DNA from: an uncultured Alphaproteobacteria bacterium
GTDB taxonomy: Bacteria > Pseudomonadota > Alphaproteobacteria > RF32 > CAG-239
DNA length: 64,000 nt
NCBI GenBank assembly: GCA_934277545.1
Contig: CAKQUG010000001.1
Location: 186,001 to 250,000, forward strand
Direction: 5' to 3'
The first letter of the stretch is position 1. The number at the start of each line of letters is the position of its first letter. Below, piece by piece: positions 8,362 to 16,952 of this stretch. The position numbers and the translations under genes are program-made. A model generated the notes under the pieces. The model ran no database searches. It was not told the DNA's origin and saw only the letters and a list, made by a program, of their open reading frames with translations.

Positions 8362-9079
8362 ATTATTACCGGGCGTCGCCGCCCTCGCTTTTTGCATATA
8401 TGGAGCCGAAGCCGCCGAAATAGACATGAACACGGCGCGTATGCAGGCTATGGATAAAATTACCGGTCATGTCAAAGTAATAAACGTTCCGGTCAGCGGC
8501 AAAATTAATTTTGGCTCGCTTTCCATTGTGGTGCGCAGCTGCAAAACCCGCCCGGCCGAAGAAGTGCCGGAAAACTTTGCCTTTGTAGACATTGCCGATA
8601 AAAGCCCTAAAGGCGAGGAAACTAATTTGTTCAAAGGCTGGATGCTGTCGTCATCTCCCGCTACTAACGCTTTAGAAAATCCGATTTACGATGTTTGGCT
8701 TTTGCAGTGCCTTAACACCAAAATTGACGATTCGGCGTTAATGAGCGAGCAAGAGCTCGCCGAACGCGATAATTTGCCGATGGCTCCGCGCGCAAGCCTG
8801 ACGGCTGCGGCTTCTGCCGAGCTGAAAACCGAAGAAACTCCGCAAACCACTGCCAAAGATTCGGCTGAAAAACCAATGGCGGAAATGGAATATCTGCCGG
8901 ATGAAGACACCGAAAACAAACCGGAAAATTTAATTGAGCCGGACAATTCGGACAATTCGGAATTTTCGGTTGATGAAGATGATGATTATGACTCTTCCGC
9001 AGAAATTCAAAATGAACTGAACAAAATAAAAGCGGATATGCAAAACAAAGAACTTAACGCAGAAAAGCCAGAAGAATAA
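8348..9079 (+). CDS. DUF2155 exported protein
   Basis: 243 aa from the ATG at 8348, inside the end of mlaD (14-bp overlap). A signal peptide of about 22 residues ends AEAA. The DUF2155 domain (about 30-115) contains ITGHVKVINVPVSGKINFGSLSI, a Cys pair (SCKTRP and WLLQC) and a GWMLSSSPATNALENP segment. The rest is acidic and low-complexity (Glu, Asp, Ser, Asn). DUF2155 proteins are alphaproteobacterial periplasmic proteins of unknown function often found next to MlaD. The last 26 bp overlap the convergent minus-strand gene. Confidence 0.82.
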   Translation: MKTNKLLPGVAALAFCIYGAEAAEIDMNTARMQAMDKITGHVKVINVPVSGKINFGSLSIVVRSCKTRPAEEVPENFAFVDIADKSPKGEETNLFKGWMLSSSPATNALENPIYDVWLLQCLNTKIDDSALMSEQELAERDNLPMAPRASLTAAASAELKTEETPQTTAKDSAEKPMAEMEYLPDEDTENKPENLIEPDNSDNSEFSVDEDDDYDSSAEIQNELNKIKADMQNKELNAEKPEE

Positions 9080-9596
9080 CCGCACCAATCAATAAAGAAT
9101 AAAACAATATTCCGGCAACCGACCCAAAAGCGACCCTGAAATCGGCTTGAGACGGCATAGAATGTTCAATAAAAAGCGTCAGCAAAAAAATATAAAACAA
9201 ATAGCTGACAATGTTTAACTGCACAAAATCGAAAAAATGCTTATCAAAAAAGTAAGCAAAAATCAAAAGTAAAAACGGAGCCATACCGGTTGGCAAAGCG
9301 TTATAAAAATGCAAATTGGAGAAACTGACCTGCCCCAAATTATAATATCCGTCTTTTTTTCGCGGAAGCAAAGAAAAATCAACGGGCCGAGCATTTAAAA
9401 TCAACCCCACTAAAAAGTGCGCGCATTCATGCAAAACCGTTCCCGGCAGATTTATAAAAACAAAAAACCAAAAATTGCGGTATATCGAATGTTTCAGCGA
9501 TGACAGAACAATTACCAGCAAAATCAGAACAAACCGACTGGAAACCAAAAAATTCAACATATCGGCCGAGTTCAAATATGCCTGCGCCTGCTCCAT
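9054..9596 (-). CDS. Membrane protein with HExxH motif (M50-like)
   Basis: 180 aa with four to five hydrophobic segments. LHECAH at residues 55-60 lies within a membrane segment, as in site-2 metalloproteases and M50 relatives. A conserved-looking NALPTGMAPFLLL stretch follows about 40 residues later. No PDZ domain and no clear third zinc ligand is seen, so peptidase activity is not certain. It is co-oriented with the TetR gene, 8 nt behind it, and its 3' end overlaps the DUF2155 gene. A second protein with similar layout lies at 13564-14247. Confidence 0.6.
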   Translation of the reverse strand: MEQAQAYLNSADMLNFLVSSRFVLILLVIVLSSLKHSIYRNFWFFVFINLPGTVLHECAHFLVGLILNARPVDFSLLPRKKDGYYNLGQVSFSNLHFYNALPTGMAPFLLLIFAYFFDKHFFDFVQLNIVSYLFYIFLLTLFIEHSMPSQADFRVAFGSVAGILFYSLLIGAVILLAFLR

Positions 9597-9604
9597 TTAT
9601 CCGC

Positions 9605-10198
9605 CTATTTTTTTTCTAAAACCGAAAGACCGGCCACAAAAGTGTTAAACATCAGCTGACATATAGTTTCTTTATTCACTTTGGTAAAAGAATCCAAAAT
9701 ATCTTTAGTTAAAAACGAGCTCAAGGCAAATAAGGTCAGCCACAAAATCTGCGATGATAAAATTCTTTCCGGGCGTTCCATATTCGGTACCAAACGAATC
9801 AGCAGTTTATTGATGAGTCCGGTAATTTTAACCACTTTACGCAAATAAAAATAAGAAAAAGCCCGATTATTATTACGCAGATGAAAGCTGTGCAGCATAA
9901 ACCACAGGTTTTTATTTTCTATCACAAAATTAACAAATTCACGCAAAAAAGCATTCATATCGGCAAAAGCGTCATCCGTTACCGCAACTTTTTCCAAACG
10001 GGACGACAACGCGTCAAGCGTCATATAATTTTGAATTACCACAAAATTATCCATATTGGAAAATTGGTTATAAATCGCCCCCACCGAACAGCCGGAGGCT
10101 TCGGACAATTTACGCGCCGTCAGAGCCTCTGTGCCTTTTTCCTGCACAATTTTCCGTCCGGTTTCCAATAACAGATTTTGTATATTGTCTTTTTCCAT
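9605..10198 (-). CDS. TetR/AcrR family transcriptional regulator
   Basis: 197 aa. An N-terminal helix-turn-helix (about 25-50: ALTARKLSEASGCSVGAIYNQFSN) is followed by an all-helical ligand or dimer domain. The open frame extends back to 10261, but ATG 10198 places the DNA-binding domain at the usual distance from the start. No Shine-Dalgarno is evident at 10198. It precedes the M50-like gene by 8 nt and is divergent from the exported-protein gene at 10309, both candidates for its control. The ligand is unknown. Confidence 0.82.
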   Translation of the reverse strand: MEKDNIQNLLLETGRKIVQEKGTEALTARKLSEASGCSVGAIYNQFSNMDNFVVIQNYMTLDALSSRLEKVAVTDDAFADMNAFLREFVNFVIENKNLWFMLHSFHLRNNNRAFSYFYLRKVVKITGLINKLLIRLVPNMERPERILSSQILWLTLFALSSFLTKDILDSFTKVNKETICQLMFNTFVAGLSVLEKK

Positions 10199-10308
10199 TT
10201 CAGTAATAAATTTACCTGTGTTTAACAAATTATTTGCATTTACAGAGCTAGAATAGCGCAAACCTGATTGGTATTCAATTTTTTTTTAAGGTTATCAAAG
10301 GGATAATT

Positions 10309-11310
10309 ATGAAAAAGCTGTTTTTATATTTTACACTCGCATTTTTTTATCAGACAGCCGCGGCGCCGGCGCAAACCGTCGACCTTTTAGGTGATGAAGA
10401 AACCGCCGCGCCGGAAGCAAATTCCGCAGCCGCCGACGCAACAGCGCAAAAGCAAGATACAGCTGCCGTTTCCACCGATTATTTGGACGATTACATTGAC
10501 GGAGTTGAAACCGAAAAAAAAGCCCAAAACACGGCACGAGCCCTACTTAGTCAAAAACCCAAAATCTTGAACCTGCGCCAGAATGAAATAAAATCCTTAA
10601 AAAAACTAAAAGTAAAAACCGAAGAAATTCAAAAAATATCTCCATCCTTAGAAAAAATTGGAACTCCGGCGGAACAGCAGGAAACAAAAGAAGAAGTTTT
10701 GCAAAAATTGCGGGATTCTTTGCAAGCCGCGCCCATGGGACTGTATTGGGCGGCCACTCAAGAGCAAATCCAAGAACTTGGTTTCGAACTGAAACCGGCT
10801 GAACGCAAAGATTATAAAAATGTTTTCCAGGTTTTGAACCCTCAGCAGAATAACAACACTTTCGCTTTGACAACCGCTATTTTCGGATTGCAAAATAAAC
10901 TGTGGTGCATTTACGCTCAAGGTGCTTTACTGGACGACGACGCGCAAGCCTCGCAGGTTTTGGCGCTGTATCGCCGTTATTACGAAGCCCTGTCAAAAAA
11001 ATACGGTAACGCTAAAGAACACTTTGAACCCTACACCTATCAAGAACAGCTGATTGAAGGCGAAGGCGATAAAAAAAAGGTCCGCACCGTTACCAAGCAA
11101 AATCCGCTCGGCGGCGACAATTTCTTAAAAGAATTGCAAGAGGGCAAAGCCGTTTTATACGCAACTTTTCAAAATGACGAAATCGGTGTAACTTTGGGCG
11201 TTTCGGTTGACGGCGACGGCAAAAGTTCCATTTCGATTGACTATAAAAACTTTGCTTTAATGGATAGTGAACAACAAACCGTTTTAAGCAAAACTATTGA
11301 AGATTTATAA
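10309..11310 (+). CDS. Exported protein of unknown function
   Basis: 333 aa. A signal peptide (about 1-21, ending APA) is followed by an Ala/Glu/Asp-rich linker to about residue 60, a helical and probably coiled-coil part to 125, then a compact domain with MGLYWAATQEQIQELGF and a C-terminal GKSSISIDYKNFAL segment. It is probably periplasmic. AAAGGGA precedes the ATG. It lies 18 nt upstream of the Mur ligase gene and is probably in the same operon, which suggests a cell-wall role. I do not recognise the family. Confidence 0.7.
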   Translation: MKKLFLYFTLAFFYQTAAAPAQTVDLLGDEETAAPEANSAAADATAQKQDTAAVSTDYLDDYIDGVETEKKAQNTARALLSQKPKILNLRQNEIKSLKKLKVKTEEIQKISPSLEKIGTPAEQQETKEEVLQKLRDSLQAAPMGLYWAATQEQIQELGFELKPAERKDYKNVFQVLNPQQNNNTFALTTAIFGLQNKLWCIYAQGALLDDDAQASQVLALYRRYYEALSKKYGNAKEHFEPYTYQEQLIEGEGDKKKVRTVTKQNPLGGDNFLKELQEGKAVLYATFQNDEIGVTLGVSVDGDGKSSISIDYKNFALMDSEQQTVLSKTIEDL

Positions 11311-11328
11311 TTTAGAAGGACTGAAACA

Positions 11329-12690
11329 ATGGCAAAAATAAGTTTTTGCGGAATTTCCGGCAGCGGAATGAGCTCACTCGCTCAAATTTTAAAACTATCC
11401 GGCAACCAAGTACAGGGCTCCGACCGTAATTTTGACTTAAATCGCGATTCGGAAAATAAAGAAGCGCTGGAAAAGCTGGGTATAAAAATATATCCGCAAG
11501 ACGGTTCGGGCATTGCTTCCGATTTAGATTTTGTCTGCGCCTCCACCGCCGTTGAAGACACGATTCCCGACATTAAAGCGGCAAAAGAAAAAAATGTGCC
11601 CATAAAAACCCGTCCGCAGTTGCTCAGCGAAGTGTTCCACAGCTATAAATACGGGATTGCCATCGGCGGAACTTCCGGAAAAACAACCACCGCCGCCATG
11701 GTCGGCTATATTTTGGACCGCGCCGGCAAAAAGCCGTGCTTAATTAACGGCGGCTTGCTGCGAGATTATGAAGACCGCCCGGGTATTCCGAATATAATTT
11801 ATAATAAAGGCGACATCTGCGTGGTTGAAGCCGATGAAAGCAACGGCAGTATCGACCTTTACAATCCGTATGTTTCCTTGGTAAACAATATATCTCACGA
11901 CCATAAAAGCATTGAAGAGCTGATAGCTTTGTTTCAAAATTTAAGCAACCGCACCGCTCAGGCGCTTATTGTTAATGATGACTATGAAACCAGCCGCCGG
12001 CTTGTCCATAAAAACAAAATCACTTTTTCCGTAAAAAATCCTCAGGCCGATTTTTTTGCCGGAGATATAACTCCTTTGCCGCACGGAACCGAATATTCAT
12101 TGGACGGACGCAAGTTTTCACTCAAGCTCATCGGACAGTTCAATGTTGCCAACGCTTTGGCGGCGATTGCCGTATGCAGTGTTTTCGGTGTTGATAAATT
12201 TAAAGCGGCGGAAATCTTGCAAAACTTCAGCGGAACCAAACGCCGGCTGGAGGTTATCGGGCAAAAAAACGACATTACGGTTATTGATGATTTTGCTCAT
12301 AATCCCGATAAAATTACCGCCTCTGTCAGCGCTTTGCGCCAATACAAAGGACGCTTATTGATAATGTTTCAGCCGCACGGATTCGGTCCTATGCGTTCCA
12401 TGGGTAAAGAAATTATTGAAAGTTTTGTAAAAAATATGCAAGATGCTGACGTTTTGATTATGCCGGAAATTTTCTTTGTCGGCGGAACAGTTACCAAAGA
12501 CATTTCATCGGCAGATTTAATTGATTACGCTCGCAAACTGGGCAAAACCAATGCTTTTTTTGTAAATAATAAAACAGATGCCGCCGATTTGTTGATTAAA
12601 GAAGCGAAACCTGGCGACAGAATCGTTATTATGGGTGCCCGCGACAATTCATTAACCGACTTATGCAAGCAAATTCTCGAAAGGCTCTAA
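11329..12690 (+). CDS. Mur ligase, Mpl/MurC type (UDP-MurNAc : amino acid or peptide ligase)
   Basis: 453 aa, the length of Mpl and slightly shorter than most MurC. The N-terminal Rossmann motif is GISGSGMSSLAQIL (about 7-20). The ATP loop is GGTSGKTTT (about 109-117), the central EADESNGS motif follows, and the C-terminal domain carries DDFAHNPDKI, FQPHGF and a GARDNSL segment. The enzyme joins L-Ala (MurC) or recycled L-Ala-D-Glu-mDAP tripeptide (Mpl) to UDP-MurNAc. The next gene, 3 nt away, is an S66 L,D-carboxypeptidase that would make the tripeptide, which favours the recycling ligase. A MurC-like role cannot be excluded without the rest of the genome. Confidence 0.8.
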   Translation: MAKISFCGISGSGMSSLAQILKLSGNQVQGSDRNFDLNRDSENKEALEKLGIKIYPQDGSGIASDLDFVCASTAVEDTIPDIKAAKEKNVPIKTRPQLLSEVFHSYKYGIAIGGTSGKTTTAAMVGYILDRAGKKPCLINGGLLRDYEDRPGIPNIIYNKGDICVVEADESNGSIDLYNPYVSLVNNISHDHKSIEELIALFQNLSNRTAQALIVNDDYETSRRLVHKNKITFSVKNPQADFFAGDITPLPHGTEYSLDGRKFSLKLIGQFNVANALAAIAVCSVFGVDKFKAAEILQNFSGTKRRLEVIGQKNDITVIDDFAHNPDKITASVSALRQYKGRLLIMFQPHGFGPMRSMGKEIIESFVKNMQDADVLIMPEIFFVGGTVTKDISSADLIDYARKLGKTNAFFVNNKTDAADLLIKEAKPGDRIVIMGARDNSLTDLCKQILERL

Positions 12691-12693
12691 ATT

Positions 12694-13584
12694 ATGGAAA
12701 AGCTAAAAAAAGGCGATAAAATCGCGCTGATTGCACCGTCAGGACAAATCGGAAACCAAGAAAAAATACAAAAAGGTTTGGATTTTTTACAATCTTTAGG
12801 CTTGGAACCGATTTTTGCACCACACCTTTACAATATCCGCCGCTACATGGCCGGAACGGATGAAGAACGTGCCTCTGATGTTAATCTGGCTTTTTCTCAG
12901 CCGGAAATAAAAGCCGTCTTTTGTGTGCGCGCCGCCGCCGGTGCCGCCCGCATTTTACCCTATATAGATTATGAGCTTATCAAAGCAAATCCCAAACCTT
13001 TAATCGGATTTTGCGACAATGCGGCGCTTATGCTGGCGCTGTATCAAAAATCCGGTGTGGTCAGCTGGAACGGTTTTTTACCGACTTATGACTTTAGAGG
13101 AACTTCCCTTGATTCGCTGGTTAAAAACAGCCTGCTCGCCTTAATTTCCGGCAAACCGCAAAAAATAATCTCCGGTACGGTTTTACGGGCCGGACAAGCT
13201 GAAGGAACGTTTTTATGCAGCAATTTAAGCGTGCTGATGAAACTTGCCGGAACACCGTATTTTCCGGATTTAAGAGGTAAAATTCTACTGGTGGAAGATA
13301 TTCACGAACGACTGCACAAAATTGATTTAATGCTGCAGCAGCTCAAACAGCAGCCGCACTTTAACGAGCTTAACGGAATTATTTTCGGTCATTTTACCGA
13401 TTGCAGCGGCGACGAAGAAGACGGAACTTTAGAGGACTGTTTCGCAGACTTTTTACACGGAACAACTTTTCCATGTGTCAAGGATTTTGAGTTCGGGCAC
13501 ACTCCGAGCCGCTATGTTTTGCCGCTAGGCGCTCAGGTAAAATTTAACGCTGACAAAACCGAACTAGAAATTTGCAGTTACTAA
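12694..13584 (+). CDS. S66 L,D-carboxypeptidase-like protein with Cys at the nucleophile position
   Basis: 296 aa, full S66 length. LdcA trims the terminal D-Ala from muropeptide tetrapeptides in the cytoplasm. Glu201 (LVEDIHE) and His269 (FGHTPSR) match the family triad. The nucleophile motif, usually G[YF]SD, reads GFCDN with Cys107, and the RGGYG loop reads RAAAG (79-83). The position agrees with Ser115 in Pseudomonas LdcA after the same small offset seen for the other two residues. The gene follows the Mur ligase by 3 nt. It is either a thiol variant, has a different substrate, or is inactive. Its 3' end overlaps the convergent gene by 21 bp. Confidence 0.8.
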   Translation: MEKLKKGDKIALIAPSGQIGNQEKIQKGLDFLQSLGLEPIFAPHLYNIRRYMAGTDEERASDVNLAFSQPEIKAVFCVRAAAGAARILPYIDYELIKANPKPLIGFCDNAALMLALYQKSGVVSWNGFLPTYDFRGTSLDSLVKNSLLALISGKPQKIISGTVLRAGQAEGTFLCSNLSVLMKLAGTPYFPDLRGKILLVEDIHERLHKIDLMLQQLKQQPHFNELNGIIFGHFTDCSGDEEDGTLEDCFADFLHGTTFPCVKDFEFGHTPSRYVLPLGAQVKFNADKTELEICSY

Positions 13585-14247
13585 AGCACAAATTTTTTGC
13601 GCATGCTCAACATTCATTTTTTGCACCAACCGCAAAAAGGTAAAAACTCCGTCCCATGATTTGCTGGCAAAAGCCAGCAATATGCCGTTGCTGAACAAAT
13701 TAGCACCGACAATCACAATCCCGGAAAAAACAAACCCGACTTGGCTTAAATCAGTTTGCCGCGGATGAACCTGCGTCAAAACCACCAGCCAATGATATGC
13801 CAAAAAATATCCGAGTATCGCGTAAACCAGCCAATTATTATCCGAAACCCGTAATAAATACGGCATCAGCAGCATATAAAAAAATGCAAACAGCGGAAAA
13901 AAATACGGCGCCAAACTAATCAGCCAGTTGCCGTGCCCGTTTAATTGCATGGAACCGCCGCTGCCATCCGGATTCAAGCGGATTCGCCCGGCATTATGCA
14001 AAGTCAGATAAGCAAAAAAAGTGTGTGTCAGCTCATGTGAAATTACCTGTATTGCGTTGCGGGTGGTGTAGCCGGACAAAAATATGGTTCCCCAAAAGAA
14101 AACAAAACCGGCGCCGACCATTAAAAATTTGAAAGTGTAAAAATCAAAATAGCGGTAAACAAAAATAAGGGACGGCACGGAAAACAGCAAATACAGCGCC
14201 GCCGGCCATTTTAACAAATTAACAACATAATCGGTTATTTTGTGCAT
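13564..14247 (-). CDS. Membrane protein with HELTH motif (M50-like)
   Basis: About 227 aa with five to six hydrophobic segments. VISHELTH (His71, Glu72, His75) lies at a membrane edge as in M50 peptidases, followed by RLNPDGSGG. I chose ATG 14247 because GAGG lies 5 nt upstream; the in-frame GTG at 14253 would overlap that site. It resembles the protein at 9054-9596 in layout, and both lie on the minus strand with convergent 3' overlaps at either side of the peptidoglycan-recycling genes. Peptidase activity is inferred from one motif only. Confidence 0.6.
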   Translation of the reverse strand: MHKITDYVVNLLKWPAALYLLFSVPSLIFVYRYFDFYTFKFLMVGAGFVFFWGTIFLSGYTTRNAIQVISHELTHTFFAYLTLHNAGRIRLNPDGSGGSMQLNGHGNWLISLAPYFFPLFAFFYMLLMPYLLRVSDNNWLVYAILGYFLAYHWLVVLTQVHPRQTDLSQVGFVFSGIVIVGANLFSNGILLAFASKSWDGVFTFLRLVQKMNVEHAQKICALVTANF

Positions 14248-14327
14248 TTTCACCTCAAATTTTAGATAAATTTTAACTTCAATATCCTAAAATATTTTTA
14301 ATATCAACTTAAAAAAGGACCTAAAAA

Positions 14328-14621
14328 ATGCCTGATTTTAACACCTTTGATTTTATGGTTACTGATGAAAACGACGTTATGCTGCTGCTTTACGCCCGCG
14401 ATACGGCTCCGGAAGACCCGCAGGTTCAGCTTAACCCAAACGAACACAATATTGTGCTTTCCCGCAACGAAAACGATGTTATCACTCTTGAAGACGTTGA
14501 AGACGAAATTTTCAATAATTTGCAAGAAGAAAACACTTTACTGGTTTGTGAAATTGAACCTTCCGACAGCGAAGAAGAAGCCGAAATAGTTTATACTTAT
14601 GAAGCGCAGATTGCAGAATAA
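14328..14621 (+). CDS. Small acidic hypothetical protein (97 aa)
   Basis: 97 aa, strongly acidic (many Asp and Glu), no signal peptide, cytosolic. AAGGAC precedes the ATG by 6 nt. I do not recognise the family. It lies alone between a divergent M50-like gene and the exported His-tail protein. Confidence 0.65.
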   Translation: MPDFNTFDFMVTDENDVMLLLYARDTAPEDPQVQLNPNEHNIVLSRNENDVITLEDVEDEIFNNLQEENTLLVCEIEPSDSEEEAEIVYTYEAQIAE

Positions 14622-14656
14622 TTGAAATATACATACTTGGATGTATATTTATATTC

Positions 14657-14685
14657 TTGAATTTACGGCAAAACAAAACTATTAT
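14657..14685 (+). promoter_or_regulatory. Sigma70-type promoter
   Basis: TTGAAT (14657-14662), a 17-bp spacer, then TATTAT (14680-14685). A 9-bp inverted repeat (AATATACAT / ATGTATATT, about 14625-14649) lies immediately upstream and could be an operator. It drives the gene at 14710. Confidence 0.6.
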
Positions 14686-14709
14686 ATTTGCTGTGGAGGA
14701 ATAAAGAAA

Positions 14710-15099
14710 ATGCGTAAAATTTTATTTTTATCGTTATTATGCGCTTTAAACGTTAACTATGCTCAAGCAGACACCATAATCATTATGGATGATAATAACA
14801 ATATAAAGCAACAAATTTATACTTTGCCAAACACGACGGTGCAAACTGCCGCCGCTCCGTTGCCTGTGGTACAAACCCAGCCGATATATGTTACGGCTGC
14901 ACCTTTGCCGCCGCAGCAAGTGATTGTTACACGTCCGGTTCCGCCGGTGGTTGTGGTCAGAGAAACTCTGCTGCCGCGCAATTATTACTATGATTCCACG
15001 ACTACTATGGCTATTGCCGGCTTTACAGGCGCCATGCTCGGAGGTTATGTTTATGATAGAGCCGACCACCGCCATCATCATCACCACCACAGAAGATAG
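14710..15099 (+). CDS. Exported protein with glycine-zipper segment and histidine tail
   Basis: 129 aa from ATG 14710, with GGAGGA 9 nt upstream. A signal peptide (about 1-20, ending AQA) is followed by a Pro/Val/Gln-rich middle, a short glycine-rich hydrophobic stretch (AIAGFTGAMLGGYV) and a C-terminal tail with six consecutive histidines. It is probably a periplasmic or outer-membrane small protein. The His tail could bind Ni, Zn or Cu, but no family assignment was possible. Confidence 0.7.
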   Translation: MRKILFLSLLCALNVNYAQADTIIIMDDNNNIKQQIYTLPNTTVQTAAAPLPVVQTQPIYVTAAPLPPQQVIVTRPVPPVVVVRETLLPRNYYYDSTTTMAIAGFTGAMLGGYVYDRADHRHHHHHHRR

Positions 15100-15108
15100 T
15101 TTAAGTTT

Positions 15109-15531
15109 ATGCTAACCTTGCTGATACATAAATTTTTGGAAGCCCTTAAACAAAAGGGTCTTCATTTTTTGTTAGTCGGTATTTGGAACACGGTTTTCAG
15201 CATCGGGCTTTATACCGCTGCTGTGCTATGGCTGGGACAGCGCCATTACCTGTGGCTGAACCTGATTGTCGGCTTCATCGCCGTAGTGCAGGCTTATCTT
15301 TGCCATAAGTTTTTTGTATTTAAAACCCAAGGACATTACCTTACGGAATTTGTTAAATTTTACACGGTCTATCTGGTTTCCGCGCCGATTGGCTTGGGCT
15401 TAATGTATATCTGCGTCGATATATTGCAAATTCCGGCGGTTTACGCCAATATTTTGGTTACCGGAGTAATTACGATTTTCAGCTTTATCGGGCACAACTG
15501 GTTTTCTTTCAGGCGTCTTAATTTAAAATAA
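15109..15531 (+). CDS. GtrA-like family membrane protein
   Basis: 140 aa with four membrane helices, the size and layout of GtrA/DPMS-associated proteins. Typical features are FLLVGIWNTVFSIGLY in helix one, HKFFVFKT between helices two and three, and a C-terminal NWFSFRRL. GtrA proteins are thought to move lipid-linked sugars across the inner membrane for O-antigen or teichoic acid decoration. No glycosyltransferase partner is adjacent. The start is 9 nt after the preceding gene; only a weak ribosome site is seen. Confidence 0.8.
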   Translation: MLTLLIHKFLEALKQKGLHFLLVGIWNTVFSIGLYTAAVLWLGQRHYLWLNLIVGFIAVVQAYLCHKFFVFKTQGHYLTEFVKFYTVYLVSAPIGLGLMYICVDILQIPAVYANILVTGVITIFSFIGHNWFSFRRLNLK

Positions 15532-15533
15532 AA

Positions 15534-15609
<76 letters not shown>

Positions 15610-15745
15610 AACATTCAAATACATAAAACACTTTTATTTATTTTGCAAGCAATAACTTTAAAATGATATTATATCTGACGAAATAGAAATTAAAGAAAGG
15701 CAGAGGACTATATGTGTAAACATATAAACTAATCCGAAAAAATAT

Positions 15746-15775
15746 ACAAAAAAGTCGCAACATACGTTGCGACTT
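15746..15775 (-). terminator. Rho-independent terminator
   Basis: A perfect 10-bp stem (AAGTCGCAAC / GTTGCGACTT, 15752-15775) is followed on the minus strand by a T-run. It lies 25 nt beyond the stop of the 15801-16691 gene. Confidence 0.8.
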
Positions 15776-15800
15776 TCCATTTTACTTCAAGTGGTGAAGT

Positions 15801-16691
15801 TTAATCCACATTACTAAGGACCGTTCTAAAAAGCAGATAAAAGAAAGCTTCTTCCACCTGCTTGCTGAGCTCTACCATATCGGTATGCTCATCGAACCCA
15901 ATAACGTAAATCTCTCGTCCGGCTTTGCGCTCTGCGGCAGCAATTGCCTCCCAATTCTCAACGCCATTCTTGTTATAAAGAATGACCTGAGGGATTTCCG
16001 GGAACATCGTCAGCATATACCACGTGTGGGTGCCGGCGATGCCAACACTGCAAGACAATTTTTTGTACATGTTATAGTACAAAGAATGTCTCACGCCGCG
16101 GATTCCAAAGACCTCCTCGTCCTCGGTCATTCCGGGAACGTACATCTGAAAGTCTTCGGCAAGCGCCTTGACCATATCCAGGTCTGCAACTTTGTTAAAG
16201 TGCTGACCTAAAACCAATCTGGCATCCTCTGTCTTCAAAAAATTGAAGACGTTTGGGTTAACAGACTGTTGAGCTGCCGAAACACCGCACTCTCCATCAG
16301 AGATGAGCTTTTGCGGAACAACCAATATATTTGGTGTACCGCTCAGATTGTCCAAAGATTCAAACTTTGGCAAATCCGACGTGCTTTTGCAAGGAGTCAA
16401 TTTCGTGCTAGCGAATGTGTTCCATATCTCGTCAGAAAGCTTACCCGACTTGAGTTCGCTAATCACGTCCCAAGACACCTGCTCATATTTCTCCTTTTCT
16501 TCAAAAGGTATGAGTTTGATGTTTTTGTAGAAGAACGAGAGGTTATCGTAAATCTTTACAGCTTCCTCCTCAAACTCTTCCTTATTATCCTTGTTGGGGA
16601 TAATAACGACGGTCATAGACAAACTCTTAGCAAACAACAGAGCCATAATTTCGTGACCGAACATGCTCTGTACCTTTATCACCTTTTCCAT
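15801..16691 (-). CDS. Hypothetical protein, possibly glycosyltransferase-like; codon use unlike neighbours
   Basis: 296 aa, soluble. I cannot assign it. A segment SVGIAGTHTWYMLTMFPEIPQVILYNK loosely resembles the C-terminal nucleotide-sugar half of heptosyltransferase-type folds (a protected-resource lookup style GT-B region), but no catalytic motif is clear. Lysine is mostly AAG and glutamate often GAG, whereas nearby genes use mainly AAA and GAA. There is no Shine-Dalgarno; the leader before ATG is AT-rich and pyrimidine-rich (ACTTTTACTT). Both suggest acquisition from another lineage; Bacteroidota commonly start genes this way. It has its own terminator. Confidence 0.6.
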   Translation of the reverse strand: MEKVIKVQSMFGHEIMALLFAKSLSMTVVIIPNKDNKEEFEEEAVKIYDNLSFFYKNIKLIPFEEKEKYEQVSWDVISELKSGKLSDEIWNTFASTKLTPCKSTSDLPKFESLDNLSGTPNILVVPQKLISDGECGVSAAQQSVNPNVFNFLKTEDARLVLGQHFNKVADLDMVKALAEDFQMYVPGMTEDEEVFGIRGVRHSLYYNMYKKLSCSVGIAGTHTWYMLTMFPEIPQVILYNKNGVENWEAIAAAERKAGREIYVIGFDEHTDMVELSKQVEEAFFYLLFRTVLSNVD

Positions 16692-16952
16692 AAGTAAAAG
16701 TAAAAATAAAAATAATTAATAATAATATCCTAACAATTATATATATATCACATTTTCACTCACTTGTAAAGCATTTTTGTATTTTATGTAAAATATTTGA
16801 CAAATTATGTACAAATACGGTATTTATAAGACATAAATATTGTCAAAAAATATTGGAAAAACTTGATGTTAGATAATTAACCGGATAAAGTGTGAACCTC
16901 AGCAGATTTTGCAAATGTTTGACTATTTCCTTTCCAATTTTGGTGAAAAGTC
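16692..16952. other. Intergenic AT-rich region left of the island
   Basis: This is the promoter side of the 16691 gene. It is low-complexity AT-rich DNA (ATATATAT, TATTTTATGTAAAATA) with no convincing ORF. The repeat at 16953 begins at its right end. Confidence 0.5.

Noticed and set aside
14625..14649. Inverted repeat AATATACAT/ATGTATATT as a terminator for the 14328-14621 gene.
   Set aside because: No T-run follows at the right distance; it lies just upstream of a promoter and reads better as an operator candidate.
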